From: an uncultured Mollicutes bacterium
Lineage (GTDB): Bacteria; Bacillota_I; Bacilli_A; RFN20; CAG-826
Reading direction: 5' to 3'
Length of the DNA stretch: 64,000 bases
NCBI GenBank assembly: GCA_900540385.1
Contig: UQFY01000003.1
Span: 72,279-136,278 of the forward strand
Shown: piece after piece, positions 51,460 to 60,409 of the stretch
How the letters are laid out: each line of letters starts with the position of its first letter
Numbering within the stretch: the stretch's first letter is position 1
The notes under the pieces: generated by a model
Database searches by the model: none
The model's input: only the letters and a program-made list of their open reading frames with translations
What the model was told of the DNA's origin: nothing
Made by a program: the position numbers and the translations under genes

Positions 51460-53139
51460 ATGATAGGTTTTCAAAATGGTATAAACGTCTTTGCGCTCGG
51501 CGGTTTAGGCGAAGTTGGTAAAAACACATACTGCATTGAATCGGAGAAAAGCATTATTCTTCTTGATGCTGGCGTTCGTTTCCCCGAAGCGTCCCTTCCA
51601 GGCGTTGATTATGTCATTCCTGATTACACGTATTTAAAAAATAACCGTAATAAAATTAAAGCACTTTTTATCACCCATGGTCATGAAGACCATATCGGTG
51701 GTATTCCTTTCTTAATTCGTTCAGTTTATATTCCTGTGATTTATGCGCCAAAATTAGCGGCTGCTTTAATTCGTCACAAGTTAGAAGAAAACCGTATCAA
51801 AGATCAAATCAAAATCGTGGAATACGATTCTGATACGATCGTAAAAATTGCTGATGATTTTGTCGTTTCTTTCTTCCGTGTTACGCACTCTATTCCAGAT
51901 TCTTTTGGTATTTGCGTCGACACAAAAGAAGGGAGAATCGTTGATACAGGCGACTTTAAAATCGATTTAACTCCTGTCGGACCTACTTTTGAAATCTCTA
52001 AAGTCGCTAAGTTAGGCACCGAAGGCGTTGATCTTTTATTAGCCGATTCCACAAATGCGGAAATTGAAGGATACACCCCATCGGAAACCCATGTTCGTAA
52101 GGGAGTCGAAGAAATTTTCGATAAAGCCCCTGCTAGAATTATTGTCTCCACCTTCTCAAGTAACATTAACCGTATCCAACAGGTGGTTGAGGTTGCTGTT
52201 GAGCATAACCGTAAGATTTGTATTTTAGGACGCTCAATGGAAACGGTTGTTGGCATTGCCCGTCAATATGGCTATATCAAAATTCCAGATTCATCCTTAA
52301 TTAAAGATGATCAGATCCGTAATTATCGCGCGAGTGAGATTTGTATTCTTTGCACCGGTTCCCAAGGAGAGAGAATGGCTGCTCTTTCCCGTATTGCAAA
52401 AGGTGAGCACAAAAACGTTCGTATCGTGCCAGGAGATACCATTATCTTCTCCTCTAATCCAATTCCAGGAAACGGCGCTTTAATCGATACATTGGTGAAC
52501 TTATTGGTCAAAGAAGGGGCGGATGTCAAGCAAAACGGTTTGGCTTTCTCTCTTCACTCCTCTGGCCACCCATCCAGACAAGAATTACGCTTAATGCTCC
52601 GTTTGACTCAACCAAAATATTTCATGCCAGCGCATGGTGAATATCGTATGTTAAAACTTCACGGCGAGATTGCCCAGGAAGTTGGTATTCCTAAGGAAAA
52701 TATCTTTATTTGCGAGAATGGAGATATGCTTCAACTACGTAATCACGTCGTTTCTTCTTTGGGAATGCATGTTCCTGCTGATGACGTTTATATCGATGGA
52801 ACGGATTTAGATGGCCTTTCTAGCGCTGTTATTAATGATCGTGAACAATTAAAGAATAACGGTATCGTTTGCGTTCTTATGACCCTAGATTCAAAGAAGA
52901 ACAGATTAATTGTTCCTCCAATCGTTTATTCTCGTGGGTTTAACGTTTCCGAAGATACGCACGTTATTCGTCATGCCCAGATGCACGCTCAGGAAGTGGT
53001 CAATCAAGTAATGGCTCATAAAGCTTCGTTTGGTGAAATTAAATCTGCTATTAAAGACGCTCTTTCCCACTATATCTATCGTCGAACAGAAAGAAGCCCG
53101 ATGATTGTCCCAATCATCATGTCGAGCTCTGAAAAATAA
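51460..53139 (+). CDS. Ribonuclease J
   Basis: A 559-residue metallo-beta-lactamase/beta-CASP ribonuclease with endo- and 5' exonuclease activity in mRNA decay and rRNA maturation. The HGHEDHIGG zinc motif (about 77-85), further metal ligands in VTHSIPDS and DTGDFK, the beta-CASP region, HSSGHPSRQE and PAHGEYRM are all clear. The ATG at 51460 is set by GGAGGAGG 6 nt upstream. It cannot be told whether it is J1 or J2; it may be the only copy. maf follows after 1 nt. Confidence 0.94.
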   Translation: MIGFQNGINVFALGGLGEVGKNTYCIESEKSIILLDAGVRFPEASLPGVDYVIPDYTYLKNNRNKIKALFITHGHEDHIGGIPFLIRSVYIPVIYAPKLAAALIRHKLEENRIKDQIKIVEYDSDTIVKIADDFVVSFFRVTHSIPDSFGICVDTKEGRIVDTGDFKIDLTPVGPTFEISKVAKLGTEGVDLLLADSTNAEIEGYTPSETHVRKGVEEIFDKAPARIIVSTFSSNINRIQQVVEVAVEHNRKICILGRSMETVVGIARQYGYIKIPDSSLIKDDQIRNYRASEICILCTGSQGERMAALSRIAKGEHKNVRIVPGDTIIFSSNPIPGNGALIDTLVNLLVKEGADVKQNGLAFSLHSSGHPSRQELRLMLRLTQPKYFMPAHGEYRMLKLHGEIAQEVGIPKENIFICENGDMLQLRNHVVSSLGMHVPADDVYIDGTDLDGLSSAVINDREQLKNNGIVCVLMTLDSKKNRLIVPPIVYSRGFNVSEDTHVIRHAQMHAQEVVNQVMAHKASFGEIKSAIKDALSHYIYRRTERSPMIVPIIMSSSEK

Positions 53140-53140
53140 A

Positions 53141-53689
53141 ATGTTCATCCTCGCTTCCTCTTCACCAAGAAGACAACTTCTTCTCAAGAAATTAGTTTCT
53201 GATTTTATTGTTCTTTCACCTAATGTTGATGAAAGAGCTTTAGATGCTTTATACGATCCTTCCAGATTATCGAAAGAAGAAAGTCTTTTAAAAGCCTACA
53301 CCATCTTCAAAGACCATCCAAACGATGAGGTTCTTTCGGCGGATACTATCGTCGTTTTAGAGAATCAAGTCCTAGGGAAGCCAAAAGATAAAGAAGACGC
53401 TGTTAGGATGTTATTAAAAGAAAGTGGCAAGAAACAGGTTGTGCTTACTTCTTATACTTACTTAGGAAAAGGAAAAGAAATCACACGAACCGTTCGCTCA
53501 TTCGTTTATTTCAATCCTTTGACAGAAGAAGAAATCAGAACATACGTTGATCGTTTTCTCCCTCTCGATAAAGCAGGATCTTATGGTATACAGGACCCCT
53601 TCCCTTTAGTTTCTCGTATTGAAGGGAGTTATGACAATATTGTGGGTCTTCCAACGGAAGATATTGCCAAGCACGTGTTTAGAAATTAG
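53141..53689 (+). CDS. maf: Maf-family nucleotide pyrophosphatase
   Basis: A 182-residue house-cleaning pyrophosphatase acting on non-canonical or pyrimidine nucleoside triphosphates. The signature ASSSPRRQLLL (4-14), LSADTIVVL (around 64-72) and YGIQDP near the C-terminus match the family. The ATG directly after the RNase J stop is chosen; the longer frame lies inside rnj. It overlaps the convergent DUF368 gene by 11 nt. Confidence 0.9.
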   Translation: MFILASSSPRRQLLLKKLVSDFIVLSPNVDERALDALYDPSRLSKEESLLKAYTIFKDHPNDEVLSADTIVVLENQVLGKPKDKEDAVRMLLKESGKKQVVLTSYTYLGKGKEITRTVRSFVYFNPLTEEEIRTYVDRFLPLDKAGSYGIQDPFPLVSRIEGSYDNIVGLPTEDIAKHVFRN

Positions 53690-54659
53690 CTTCTTCGGAA
53701 GCTTTTTTCTTATTTAGGTAATGCAGCAATAGGAACATAAAAATAGAAGCAAGCACAAAAAGAATAGAGCCAACAATATAATCCCAGGTTTGAATTTGAT
53801 AGACTTTCCCAGCGATTTCTGTCCCTGTGTAATAAGGGAAGATTGAAGAGTTCACATACATAGAAACAAGAGAGCCCAAAATTAAGCCGAATATGCCAAA
53901 GAAAGTCGTCACACGATGTTTGTTAAGAAGATATTTCATGCTCTTAGAGCCAAAAAAGACACCCCCTAAAGCACCTATAGCGAACAAAAAGAGCATTACG
54001 ATACCTAAGGTGATTTTTAATGAATTTCCTGAATGCCATATCGCATCAGAGCCTGTGAAAGTATTCAATAATGGGTAATAAACACCAATAACCATAAGGG
54101 ACATTGATCCAGAGATTCCTGGAACAACGCATGTGAAGGCGCCAATAAATCCCCCTACAACAGCTAAAATATAAACCCACCAATAAAGAGTTCCATCTTC
54201 TTGGAAGAAACTTAATTGCCATTTAAGCAAAGCAGTCATAATTCCAAGACCTGCAGCCAAAAGAAGACAGAAAAGAAAGGAAAAAGAGCGAGAAACTCTT
54301 TCTTTTGCATTCGTTCCTCTCTTCAATTCTTTTATAGCGACAGGCAAAGATCCAAAAATCAAACCAGCAAAGAGGCTAGTTAAAGAGAATGGAGCCGCTT
54401 TGTAACCACGTTGAATACCAACAAGGGCAAGTAGAGCGCCAAGCAGAAGCCCTAAAGCATAAGGAAGAAGGAAAAGGAAGCTTTTCTTAAAGTTTTTACG
54501 AAGACTAGAGACGGCTCCGACTAAAGAGTCATAACATCCTTCCACTACAGCAATTGTTCCAGCCGATAAACCCGCGATTGCAGCTGATATCCCTAAAGAA
54601 ATTCCTTTAAGAAAATCTAACAAAAAAGATTTAAAAGAACGTTTTTGTTTTGTTTCCAT
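53679..54659 (-). CDS. DUF368 (PopT/UptA-type) membrane protein
   Basis: A 326-residue protein with eight to nine helices. The start GISLGISAAIAGLSAGTIAV and the internal FTCVVPGISGSM glycine-rich motif are the DUF368 signatures. Members have been implicated in recycling undecaprenyl phosphate across the membrane for cell-wall synthesis. It starts 3 nt after the stop of the EIIB-like gene on the same strand. Confidence 0.85.
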   Translation of the reverse strand: METKQKRSFKSFLLDFLKGISLGISAAIAGLSAGTIAVVEGCYDSLVGAVSSLRKNFKKSFLFLLPYALGLLLGALLALVGIQRGYKAAPFSLTSLFAGLIFGSLPVAIKELKRGTNAKERVSRSFSFLFCLLLAAGLGIMTALLKWQLSFFQEDGTLYWWVYILAVVGGFIGAFTCVVPGISGSMSLMVIGVYYPLLNTFTGSDAIWHSGNSLKITLGIVMLFLFAIGALGGVFFGSKSMKYLLNKHRVTTFFGIFGLILGSLVSMYVNSSIFPYYTGTEIAGKVYQIQTWDYIVGSILFVLASIFMFLLLHYLNKKKASEEANF

Positions 54660-54662
54660 AAT

Positions 54663-55022
54663 CTATTCCTTAAATAAAATTTGATACACGTCCTTCGCGT
54701 TTTCTTTAAAAACGATGGTTAATTTATCACTTTTCATGATAAAGCCTATCGCACCTGCTTTCTTTAGTTTCTCACGTTCGACCTTTGAATAATCTTTCAA
54801 ATGAAGAATAATGCGAGAGCCTGATAAAGAATGAGAAAGAACGTTATCTTTTCCACCGATAGCTTGAAGATTATCATTAATATTCACTACATGGGTCGGC
54901 TCTTTTTTCTTTTTGTGGACAATATAAGAAAGAAGAATAACAATGCCAGCAAGGCAGATTATGGCGAGAAGGATTACCCACCAAAGGTTTCTTAATAAGA
55001 ATTCATCATCTAGAAATATCAT
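54663..55022 (-). CDS. Membrane-anchored PTS EIIB-like domain lacking the active cysteine
   Basis: A 119-residue protein. One membrane helix (about 12-35), a Lys-rich turn, then a domain of about 75 residues resembling the glucose-family EIIB (LQAIGGKDNV, then SGSRIILHLKD, then KVEREKLKKAGAIGF). In true EIIB proteins the C-I-T-R-L-R motif carries the phosphocysteine. Here the aligned stretch reads S-G-S-R-I-I and the protein has no Cys there, so it cannot phosphorylate sugar. A regulatory or binding role is likely. ATG at 55022, with TATAAC 6 nt upstream. Confidence 0.7.
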   Translation of the reverse strand: MIFLDDEFLLRNLWWVILLAIICLAGIVILLSYIVHKKKKEPTHVVNINDNLQAIGGKDNVLSHSLSGSRIILHLKDYSKVEREKLKKAGAIGFIMKSDKLTIVFKENAKDVYQILFKE

Positions 55023-55028
55023 ACTTGC

Positions 55029-55039
55029 GTTATAATAAC
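55029..55039. promoter_or_regulatory. Palindromic shared -10 for divergent genes
   Basis: GTTATAATAAC has arms GTTAT/ATAAC. It provides TATAAT for the CYTH gene (plus) and TATAAC or TATTAT for the EIIB-like gene (minus), so the two promoters physically overlap. Confidence 0.5.
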
Positions 55040-55053
55040 ACCGAGGTAATAAA

Positions 55054-55635
55054 ATGAGCAACGCAATTGAAATCGAAGCAAAAGCTTTAGTCTCTAAAGC
55101 GGACTACGAAAAACTAGTTTTAAAATACAAAAACTATGGAGCTTACATCCAAGTAAACCACTACATTGATTCCACAGATGGTATTCTTTCGAAAGAAAAA
55201 TTAGCTTTAAGAATTCGTGAGAGAGATAACCATTTTGAAATGACCTTAAAAGTTCCACTCTCCCAAGGCTTATTGGAAAAGAACTGCACATGGAATAAAG
55301 AAACCTTCGTTAACTTCCGTGATAACGGCATCTTCCCTGATGGCGATATCAAGAAAATGTTAAACATGTTAGACATCCATACGAAATCCTTAAAAATCAT
55401 TACTTCCTTAACCACGGAACGTATTGATGCCCCGTATGAAAATGGCAAGCTTTCCATCGATAAGAATACTTATTCTGGCATGAACGATTACGAAATCGAA
55501 TTAGAGCACAACAACGAAGGCGATGCTGAAAAATATCTTGAGCAACTACTTAAAGAAAACGGCATTCCTTATGCTTTGAATAAAAAGAGCAAGGTTGTTC
55601 GTGCGATGGAAGCCTATCGCGCAAGCAAGAAATAA
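55054..55635 (+). CDS. CYTH-domain protein (YjbK-like)
   Basis: A 193-residue triphosphate tunnel metalloenzyme-type protein. The N-terminal EIEAKALV (E-x-E-x-K motif, residues 6-10), basic RIRER and strand-pattern E-x-E residues near the C-terminus are present. The family hydrolyses inorganic triphosphate, thiamine triphosphate or related compounds. GAGG lies 7 nt before the ATG, in a very short leader. A hairpin terminator follows. Confidence 0.82.
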   Translation: MSNAIEIEAKALVSKADYEKLVLKYKNYGAYIQVNHYIDSTDGILSKEKLALRIRERDNHFEMTLKVPLSQGLLEKNCTWNKETFVNFRDNGIFPDGDIKKMLNMLDIHTKSLKIITSLTTERIDAPYENGKLSIDKNTYSGMNDYEIELEHNNEGDAEKYLEQLLKENGIPYALNKKSKVVRAMEAYRASKK

Positions 55636-55650
55636 ACATTCTCTTTCTTG

Positions 55651-55678
55651 AGGTTACCATTCGGTAACCTTTTTCTTT
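55651..55678 (+). terminator. Terminator of the CYTH gene
   Basis: AGGTTACC-attc-GGTAACCT followed by TTTTCTTT, 15 nt past the stop. Confidence 0.9.
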
Positions 55679-55704
55679 GCCCTTCTTTTAACTATAATTT
55701 CTTT

Positions 55705-56790
55705 ATGGCAAACCCTCTTAGTCACACTTTATCCGCGGTTCGCATCATCAAAAGAGAACTCGCCAAAATCAAAAAGATATTAAACATCGTTGTTCAGGTG
55801 CTTTTCCTTGCTTATTTTCTCTATTTGATTTTTTCGAATTTAAACTCTTTGAGCTATGTCATCATTTATTCACTTATTCTTTCCGTTTCTTTAGCAAGTA
55901 TCCTTATTGAACCTGTATATAAAATTGATACGAATGACGAAAAAAGCGTGATTCGTAGCAAAAAGAAGCAGAAACGTATCGCTTTGCTCTTCTTAAAAAG
56001 CATGAAATATATCTGCAAACTTGTTGCTATTTTGATTGCAGTTTATGAAATCTCTTCTCATGGTTCATCGGATTTGTCCATCTTAGCTACCATCGGTTCG
56101 GGAATTCTTTTATTAATCCAAGTCTTCGTTGATTCTATTGTATTGCTCGTGAATCGTTATGTTGATCTTCTTCAACTAGCCTTAGAAGAAGATGTCCGTT
56201 CTAGCAAACTCATACAATTTGTACTCAATTTCAACCATAAGGATTACGTAAACGAATTAAAAGAAGATCAAAAGACTTATACGGAGGAAGAGAAACGGAT
56301 TATTTATCTGCTTGAGAATGCTGATCGTTTGGAAGAAGAAAAGCAAAGCAAAAAGACAATCAAAGCCGTTCCCGTTAACAAAGAGATTCTTGAATTGTTC
56401 TCCAACCTTAAAAAAGACGCGACCCATGTATTAGAAAACAAAAAAGAAAGAAAGAAACTAATCAAAGACACGGAGAAATTATCTTTCCCTGAAGACTCGG
56501 AAGAAAGTAAGAAAATACCTCCTCTTATCTCTTTCTTAAAATCCTTTTTCAAAAAAGGGAATTCCAAGGCAAACATGGATACAGCAACTTCCGTTACCGC
56601 TTCTCTCCTTTATTTAACAAAGAAAAATGAAATCGAAAAAGAAAAAGGCAGGCCCCTATCTAAAGATGACGATTTGGCCATTTTAAAACAAACATATGAG
56701 GAAATTTCTCCTGAATTAGAAGTTTTTCAAACGGAAAAGAAGGAGAAAAAAGGATTCTTTTGGCAAAAAAGAAAAGAGAAAAAGAATTAG
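55705..56790 (+). CDS. Membrane protein with long charged C-terminal region, 361 aa
   Basis: Four hydrophobic helices (about 26-45, 50-68, 100-122 and 130-150) are followed by a cytosolic tail of about 210 residues, very rich in Lys and Glu, with helical stretches. I do not recognise it. ATG at 55705, with TATAAT (55693-55698) 6 nt upstream; a longer frame from 55648 crosses the upstream terminator. The tail end overlaps the convergent spx stop by 4 nt. Confidence 0.6.
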   Translation: MANPLSHTLSAVRIIKRELAKIKKILNIVVQVLFLAYFLYLIFSNLNSLSYVIIYSLILSVSLASILIEPVYKIDTNDEKSVIRSKKKQKRIALLFLKSMKYICKLVAILIAVYEISSHGSSDLSILATIGSGILLLIQVFVDSIVLLVNRYVDLLQLALEEDVRSSKLIQFVLNFNHKDYVNELKEDQKTYTEEEKRIIYLLENADRLEEEKQSKKTIKAVPVNKEILELFSNLKKDATHVLENKKERKKLIKDTEKLSFPEDSEESKKIPPLISFLKSFFKKGNSKANMDTATSVTASLLYLTKKNEIEKEKGRPLSKDDDLAILKQTYEEISPELEVFQTEKKEKKGFFWQKRKEKKN

Positions 56791-57224
56791 TTTTGAGTTT
56801 TTTCTTTAATAATTGGCGCTCCGACGCATGTTGAATGTTTAGGACACTCTTTGCAAAGGAGATAAGCCATACGTCTAGCCTGAGGGATAAAGATTTCAAT
56901 TTCTTCTTCGTTATATCCAACTTGAAGACGCTTATCATCGACAATAATAGGGCGTTTTAAAACAGAAGGGTTCGCTTTGATAAACTTAACCAACTCCGAT
57001 ATTTTCATATTATCGAAATCTATATGTTGTTCTTGAACGATTTTTGAGCGCGAAGAAATGATTTCGTCTGTCCCGTCAATCGATTTGGTAATCATTTGTT
57101 TGATATCATCATCGGTTAAAGAAGTGAAGATGTCTTTCGCCACATAAGGAATTTTCTGCTCATCAAACCATTTACGGACTTTTCTACAGGATGAGCAACT
57201 AGGGGAATAATAAATTGTAATCAT
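56787..57224 (-). CDS. spx: Spx/ArsC-family transcriptional regulator
   Basis: A 145-residue thioredoxin-fold protein that in Firmicutes binds the RNA polymerase alpha subunit under thiol stress. The CSSC redox switch (residues 10-13), the central RPIIVDDKRLQVG motif (about 91-103) and EEIEIF are present. It is longer than the usual 131 residues: the tail holds C-K-E-C-x5-C, three extra cysteines that might bind metal or form disulfides. It follows dut by 3 nt. Confidence 0.85.
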   Translation of the reverse strand: MITIYYSPSCSSCRKVRKWFDEQKIPYVAKDIFTSLTDDDIKQMITKSIDGTDEIISSRSKIVQEQHIDFDNMKISELVKFIKANPSVLKRPIIVDDKRLQVGYNEEEIEIFIPQARRMAYLLCKECPKHSTCVGAPIIKEKTQN

Positions 57225-57227
57225 ACT

Positions 57228-57671
57228 TTATTTGGTTTTGGTTGAACCAAAGCCACCCTTTCTTTCGCCAGAAGCTTGATCATCATCCGTCGTTAAATAT
57301 TTAATGAAGATGCCTTGGGCGATTCTCTCTTGGTCCTCGATCGTAACTTCATGGTCAGAGAAATTAAAAAGAGAAATCATAATATGGCCATCATTGTTCT
57401 CATTGCCATAATAGTCTGCGTCGATAACTGCTACAGAATTCGTTAAGCGAAGTCCTTTTTTGATGGCAAGAGACGAACGGGGAAAAAGTAAAAGAACATC
57501 ATCTTTTTCCATTCTGGCCTTTAAGCCTGTTTTGAAGAAATGAGTTTCACCTGGTTTCAAAGTATAGCCTTCCAATGCACGAAGATCATATCCAGCCGAT
57601 TTTTCGGTTGCTCTTGTTGGCAAAACAACGTTTGCCTCTTCAAAACCTTTTGCTATCTCAAATGCACGCAT
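57228..57671 (-). CDS. dut: dUTP diphosphatase
   Basis: A 147-residue trimeric dUTPase that keeps uracil out of DNA and supplies dUMP. All five motifs are seen: SAGYDLRA (25-32), PRSSLAIKKG, NSVAVIDADYYGNE, RIAQGIF and the C-terminal arm RKGGFGSTK. The first gene of the dut-spx pair. Confidence 0.94.
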   Translation of the reverse strand: MRAFEIAKGFEEANVVLPTRATEKSAGYDLRALEGYTLKPGETHFFKTGLKARMEKDDVLLLFPRSSLAIKKGLRLTNSVAVIDADYYGNENNDGHIMISLFNFSDHEVTIEDQERIAQGIFIKYLTTDDDQASGERKGGFGSTKTK

Positions 57672-57951
57672 ATTCTTTCCTCTTTTTGACTCTCTAATTA
57701 TAACAAACTAAAACGACAACAATAAAAGAGACTTATTTTAAACGAAAAATACCTTTCTTTAGTCTATTATTTTACCTTTTATCTGTTATGTTAGAAAGGT
57801 GTTAGAGGCAAGAAAACGCTTACCCATAATTTCTTATCAAGAAGCCTCTCTAAGAATGGTATAGTATAGTCGTCGTTGATTTGAATGACTAAGAAAAGTA
57901 GTTTTTTATTTGGTCTTATTCAAAAAACACTTCCAACAGGAGGAAATTTCA

Positions 57952-59496
57952 ATGGAAGAAGTCGCGCAGAATCCCGTGAAAGAGGATTCTTGGTCACCAA
58001 AAACCCGTTTTGGGCGTTTTCTTGATCGTTATTTTCACATCTCCGAAAGAGGTTCTTCAATTTTAAAAGAACTTCTAGGTGGCTTAGTTACATTCTTAGC
58101 CATGTTCTACATCCTTCCCCTAAACGGGAATATGCTCTCCTCAGATTGGACTGGAGCACTTCAAGGAAACACCGCAAATTTCCGTATATTTGAAGGTGTC
58201 CGTCAAATCCTTATTTACGGGGATAATTGGGCAAGCGTTGATCAAGTTAGAGCTGCTGTCTTTGCCGCTACCGCTATTTCCGCGGCAGTTACTACCATTT
58301 TCATGGGTCTTTATGGCAAACTTCCTGTTGGATTAGCTTCCGGATTAGGCATTAATTCGTTAATCGCCTTTAATGTCATGCTTAGCATGGGCTTTAATTT
58401 TGCTCAAGCTATGGCCATCGTTTTTGTTGATGGCGTTCTTTTCCTTATTATTTCCATCACTCCTCTTCGTGCTTGGATTGTTCGTTCTATTCCAAAATCG
58501 CTGAAATTCGCCATTTCTGCCGGTATCGGTTTCTTTATTGCCTTCATCGGTTTGCAAAATATTGGGGCAATTAGCGATGGTCCTACCCTTGTTACTCTTG
58601 GTAACTTCAAGGATCCAGTTGTTTTAGTCGGGCTTCTTGGCATTGTTCTTGTTCTTATTCTTTCTGCCTTGCCTCAAAAGAATAAAGCTCTCTTCTGGAT
58701 TAATAAATTCTCTGTCATTATTGCAATCGTCGTGATGGGCATTGTTTGCGCATGCTTAGGAACTGCTGGCGTTGGTATTGAAGGCGGTAAGTCTTTCTCT
58801 ACTTTCTACGATGCTTCTTATCATATTAGTAACATCGGAAGCATTTCCAAGATCTTTGGTTCTTGCTTTATGGGCTTTGATGTCTTTGCTCAACCAATTT
58901 CTTATGCCTTGGTTTTCGCCCTTCTTTTCGTTGATTTCTTTGATACCACTGGAACTTTAGTGGGTGTCGAAGCGGGTGCTGGCATGATCGATAGAAATGG
59001 CAATATGCTTGTTGACGATAAACCAGCCATGCTTGTTGATGCTATTGGCACGGTCGCTGGTGCAATTTGTGGAACCACCACTGTTACTTCTTTCGTAGAA
59101 TCAACAACGGGCGTTGCTGCGGGCGCTAGAACTGGACTTGCTAGCGTTGTTACCGGTTCCTTATTTGCTTTGTCTCTTTTGATTTATCCTGGACTTGCTA
59201 TGTTCTCTTGCTCTGCTGCTACAGGCTTAGCCCTTGTTTATGTGGGCATTTGCATGTTTAAGAGCTTAGAGCAATTAGACTGGAAAGATTGGGTTGCTGT
59301 GGCTTCTGGTTTTATCACCACTTTATTCATGTGTGTCTCTTATTCTATTTCCGATGGCATCGCCATGGGTTTCATTACTTATTCGATAATGACGCTCGCT
59401 TCTGGAAAATTCAAAAAGAGTGACCTTCCTGTTGCTATTTGTTCTATCGCCTTCGTTGCTATTTACGTTGTTAAATACGCTGTAGGCTTAAAATAA
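57952..59496 (+). CDS. NCS2/AzgA-type purine permease
   Basis: A 514-residue transporter with 12-14 helices. The AzgA/PbuG-type signatures VDFFDTTGTLVG and GTTTVTSFVESTTGVAAGARTG (motif cores) indicate proton-coupled uptake of adenine, guanine or hypoxanthine. The ATG at 57952 is set by AGGAGG; an upstream TTG/GTG-type start lacks support. The 280-nt gap before it contains an extended -10 (TGGTATAGT near 57860) and an AGAGGC/GCCTCT inverted repeat, but I do not see a purine riboswitch. A terminator follows. Confidence 0.87.
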   Translation: MEEVAQNPVKEDSWSPKTRFGRFLDRYFHISERGSSILKELLGGLVTFLAMFYILPLNGNMLSSDWTGALQGNTANFRIFEGVRQILIYGDNWASVDQVRAAVFAATAISAAVTTIFMGLYGKLPVGLASGLGINSLIAFNVMLSMGFNFAQAMAIVFVDGVLFLIISITPLRAWIVRSIPKSLKFAISAGIGFFIAFIGLQNIGAISDGPTLVTLGNFKDPVVLVGLLGIVLVLILSALPQKNKALFWINKFSVIIAIVVMGIVCACLGTAGVGIEGGKSFSTFYDASYHISNIGSISKIFGSCFMGFDVFAQPISYALVFALLFVDFFDTTGTLVGVEAGAGMIDRNGNMLVDDKPAMLVDAIGTVAGAICGTTTVTSFVESTTGVAAGARTGLASVVTGSLFALSLLIYPGLAMFSCSAATGLALVYVGICMFKSLEQLDWKDWVAVASGFITTLFMCVSYSISDGIAMGFITYSIMTLASGKFKKSDLPVAICSIAFVAIYVVKYAVGLK

Positions 59497-59514
59497 AGGG
59501 ATCTTAACATTCCT

Positions 59515-59547
59515 AGCCTTGGGAGAAATTCCTAAGGCTTTTTCTTT
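59515..59547 (+). terminator. Terminator of the purine permease gene
   Basis: AGCCTT (59515-59520) pairs with AAGGCT (59534-59539), with an inner GG/CC, then TTTTCTTT. Confidence 0.8.
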
Positions 59548-59569
59548 AGAAAGAAGGTAAAATAGTTGC

Positions 59570-60409
59570 ATGCCAATTATTGAAAATGAATATTTAAAAG
59601 TCGAAGCAAGCCTTCTTGGTGGCGAATTGCTTCATGTTATCGATAAAGAGAATAACCAAGAGCTTCTTTATCAAGCTAACGAAGTCTGGCCACATCACGA
59701 TGTCATTCTTTTTCCTTTCATCGGGCCTGATTCTTCCTATCAAATTGATGGAAGGAAATATTCTTGCCCTACTCAACATGGTTTTATTAGAACATCCCGT
59801 TTCGAACTCGTAGAAGAAAAAGAAAACAAACTCGTCATGGAATTTCATGATAACGAAAAGACATTTGAATCCTATCCTTTCCACTTTGTTTTAAGAGCCA
59901 TCTATTCTCTTGAAAATAGAACGTTGAAACGCGAATACGAAATCATCAACCAAAACGAAGAAGAACTTCCTTTCCAATTAGGAGATCATGCGGCTTATCA
60001 AGTGAAATTTGGAGAAGCCATCCTTCACTTAGGAGAAGGCAGCATCTTTTTCTACCCAAGAAAAAATCTTGCTTTTTCAGCCCAGCCTATTTCTTTCTTA
60101 AGAGATAAAAATTATTTATTAAATAAGAAAGATTTTGCAGAATTTGAAACAATTCTTATTGAGAAGCCTCGAAATGAACTTGTTTTAGATACAGGTCTTG
60201 GCTATCTTTTGGCCTACCATTTCCCTTCGCCTTACATTGCAATATGGTCACCAAGCAAAGAATCTTCTTTCCTTTGCATAGAACCTTGGTGGGGAATGGC
60301 AATTTATGAAGGCAGGGACGAAGAGATGAGAAACTGGAAAGATATCAATTCCATTTCCCATCAGGCTCATTTCGAAGAGTCCATTACTTTTTCAAAGAAA
60401 GCGGAATGA
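59570..60409 (+). CDS. Aldose 1-epimerase-family protein
   Basis: A 279-residue beta-sandwich protein of the galactose mutarotase superfamily (LacX/YeaD-like). QHGFIRTSRF gives the conserved His/Arg region, GDHAAY the second conserved His, and LCIEPWWGM the catalytic Glu near the C-terminus. It interconverts sugar anomers, fitting the Mgl importer and GH genes in this window. TAAAAT lies 6 nt before the ATG with no ribosome site. The stop overlaps the next ATG by 4 nt. Confidence 0.8.
   Translation: MPIIENEYLKVEASLLGGELLHVIDKENNQELLYQANEVWPHHDVILFPFIGPDSSYQIDGRKYSCPTQHGFIRTSRFELVEEKENKLVMEFHDNEKTFESYPFHFVLRAIYSLENRTLKREYEIINQNEEELPFQLGDHAAYQVKFGEAILHLGEGSIFFYPRKNLAFSAQPISFLRDKNYLLNKKDFAEFETILIEKPRNELVLDTGLGYLLAYHFPSPYIAIWSPSKESSFLCIEPWWGMAIYEGRDEEMRNWKDINSISHQAHFEESITFSKKAE

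Noticed and set aside
57811..57824. AGAAAACGCTTACC as a cre site before the purine permease
   Set aside because: Two mismatches in positions that matter, and no carbon-related reason for control. Left out of the feature list.
57672..57951. Possible purine riboswitch upstream of the NCS2 permease
   Set aside because: Only an AGAGGC/GCCTCT pair and an extended -10 are visible; the conserved loop sequences of guanine/adenine aptamers are not found.
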